Source of the DNA: Thermogutta sp.
GTDB lineage: Bacteria; Planctomycetota; Planctomycetia; Pirellulales; Thermoguttaceae
Direction of reading: 5' to 3'
Assembly (NCBI GenBank): GCA_012798155.1
Contig: JAAZNR010000953.1
Location: 1-13,486 of the forward strand
DNA: 13,486 nucleotides
The translations under genes were made by a program, and so were the position numbers. The notes beneath the pieces were generated by a model. That model made no database searches and was not told the DNA's origin. It saw only the letters and a program-made list of their open reading frames with translations. Shown here piece by piece: positions 13,382 through 13,486 of this stretch; the stretch's first letter is position 1; each line of letters begins with the position of its first letter.

Positions 13382-13486
13382 TCAACGAGGCTCCAATACC
13401 ACGGTCAAATGCGACATTCGCTTCTGAATAATCGTTGCCATGCCTCGGCAAATCGGCCGCATCCGCTTCATGCGAGGCCCTTCGTC
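13382..13486 (-). CDS. rplV: Large-subunit ribosomal protein L22, 3' end only
   Basis: The last 34 codons of an L22 gene run in from the right edge and end in TGA at 13384-13382. The peptide starts [17 protein letters not shown] and ends [12 protein letters not shown], which matches the conserved L22 C-terminal segment (the DEGP-KR-RPRARGRA hairpin base and the HITVVV strand). L22 binds 23S rRNA, and its long hairpin lines the peptide exit tunnel; that hairpin lies partly beyond the window. The gene belongs upstream of rpsC, as in the standard S10 operon, but a 171-nt spacer separates the two, whereas they are usually nearly adjacent. The gene is cut only by the window edge; nothing suggests it is broken. 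Confidence 0.93.
   Translation of the reverse strand, partial: DEGPRMKRMRPICRGMATIIQKRMSHLTVVLEPR

Noticed and set aside
13254..13451. Possible 65-codon minus-strand frame at the right end
   Set aside because: It overlaps the L22 C-terminus in another frame and has no recognisable similarity.

Overview
This window holds most of a bacterial S10-spc-alpha ribosomal protein superoperon, all on the minus strand, so transcription runs from the right edge to the left edge. I recognise 23 protein genes, no RNA genes and no mobile genes. The order is that of the classical bacterial cluster: rplV (3' end only), rpsC, rplP, rpmC, rpsQ | rplN, rplX, rplE, rpsN, rpsH, rplF, rplR, rpsE, rplO, secY | adk, map | rpmJ, rpsM, rpsK, rpsD, rpoA, rplQ. 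Two usual members are missing from their usual places: rpmD (L30) between rpsE and rplO, where those two genes overlap by ATGA, and infA (IF-1) between map and rpmJ.

The DNA is fairly GC-rich, and the best guess for the source is a planctomycete or a close relative. The clues are an L17 about 90 residues longer than usual with internal insertions, an L16 starting MALMPKRVKH and overlapping rpsC by 62 nt, lysine-rich or acidic tails on L18, S17 and L17, loose gene packing with many 40-240 nt spacers, and the missing L30. This is recalled family knowledge, not a tree, so the assignment is tentative.

Region by region: 13486-11370 is the end of the S10 operon (L22, S3, L16, L29, S17). 11300-5603 is the spc operon, ending in the translocon gene secY. 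5366-3958 carries adenylate kinase and methionine aminopeptidase. 3777-163 is the alpha operon, ending with RNA polymerase alpha and L17. A plausible sigma70-type promoter (about 3832-3861) lies just before rpmJ and could drive the alpha operon separately. Beyond rplQ, positions 1-162 have no gene but contain a striking 104-nt element bounded by 17-nt inverted repeats.

Together the genes build the ribosome (both subunits), one subunit of RNA polymerase, the membrane channel for secretion, and two housekeeping enzymes: Map trims the start methionine and Adk balances adenine nucleotides. I found no undescribed defence, mobile or biosynthetic system. The unusual points are in details: the dual-coding rpsC/rplP overlap, lineage-specific protein insertions and tails, absent L30 and IF-1, and several repeat- or hairpin-rich spacers. 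No stretch longer than 236 nt lacks a gene.
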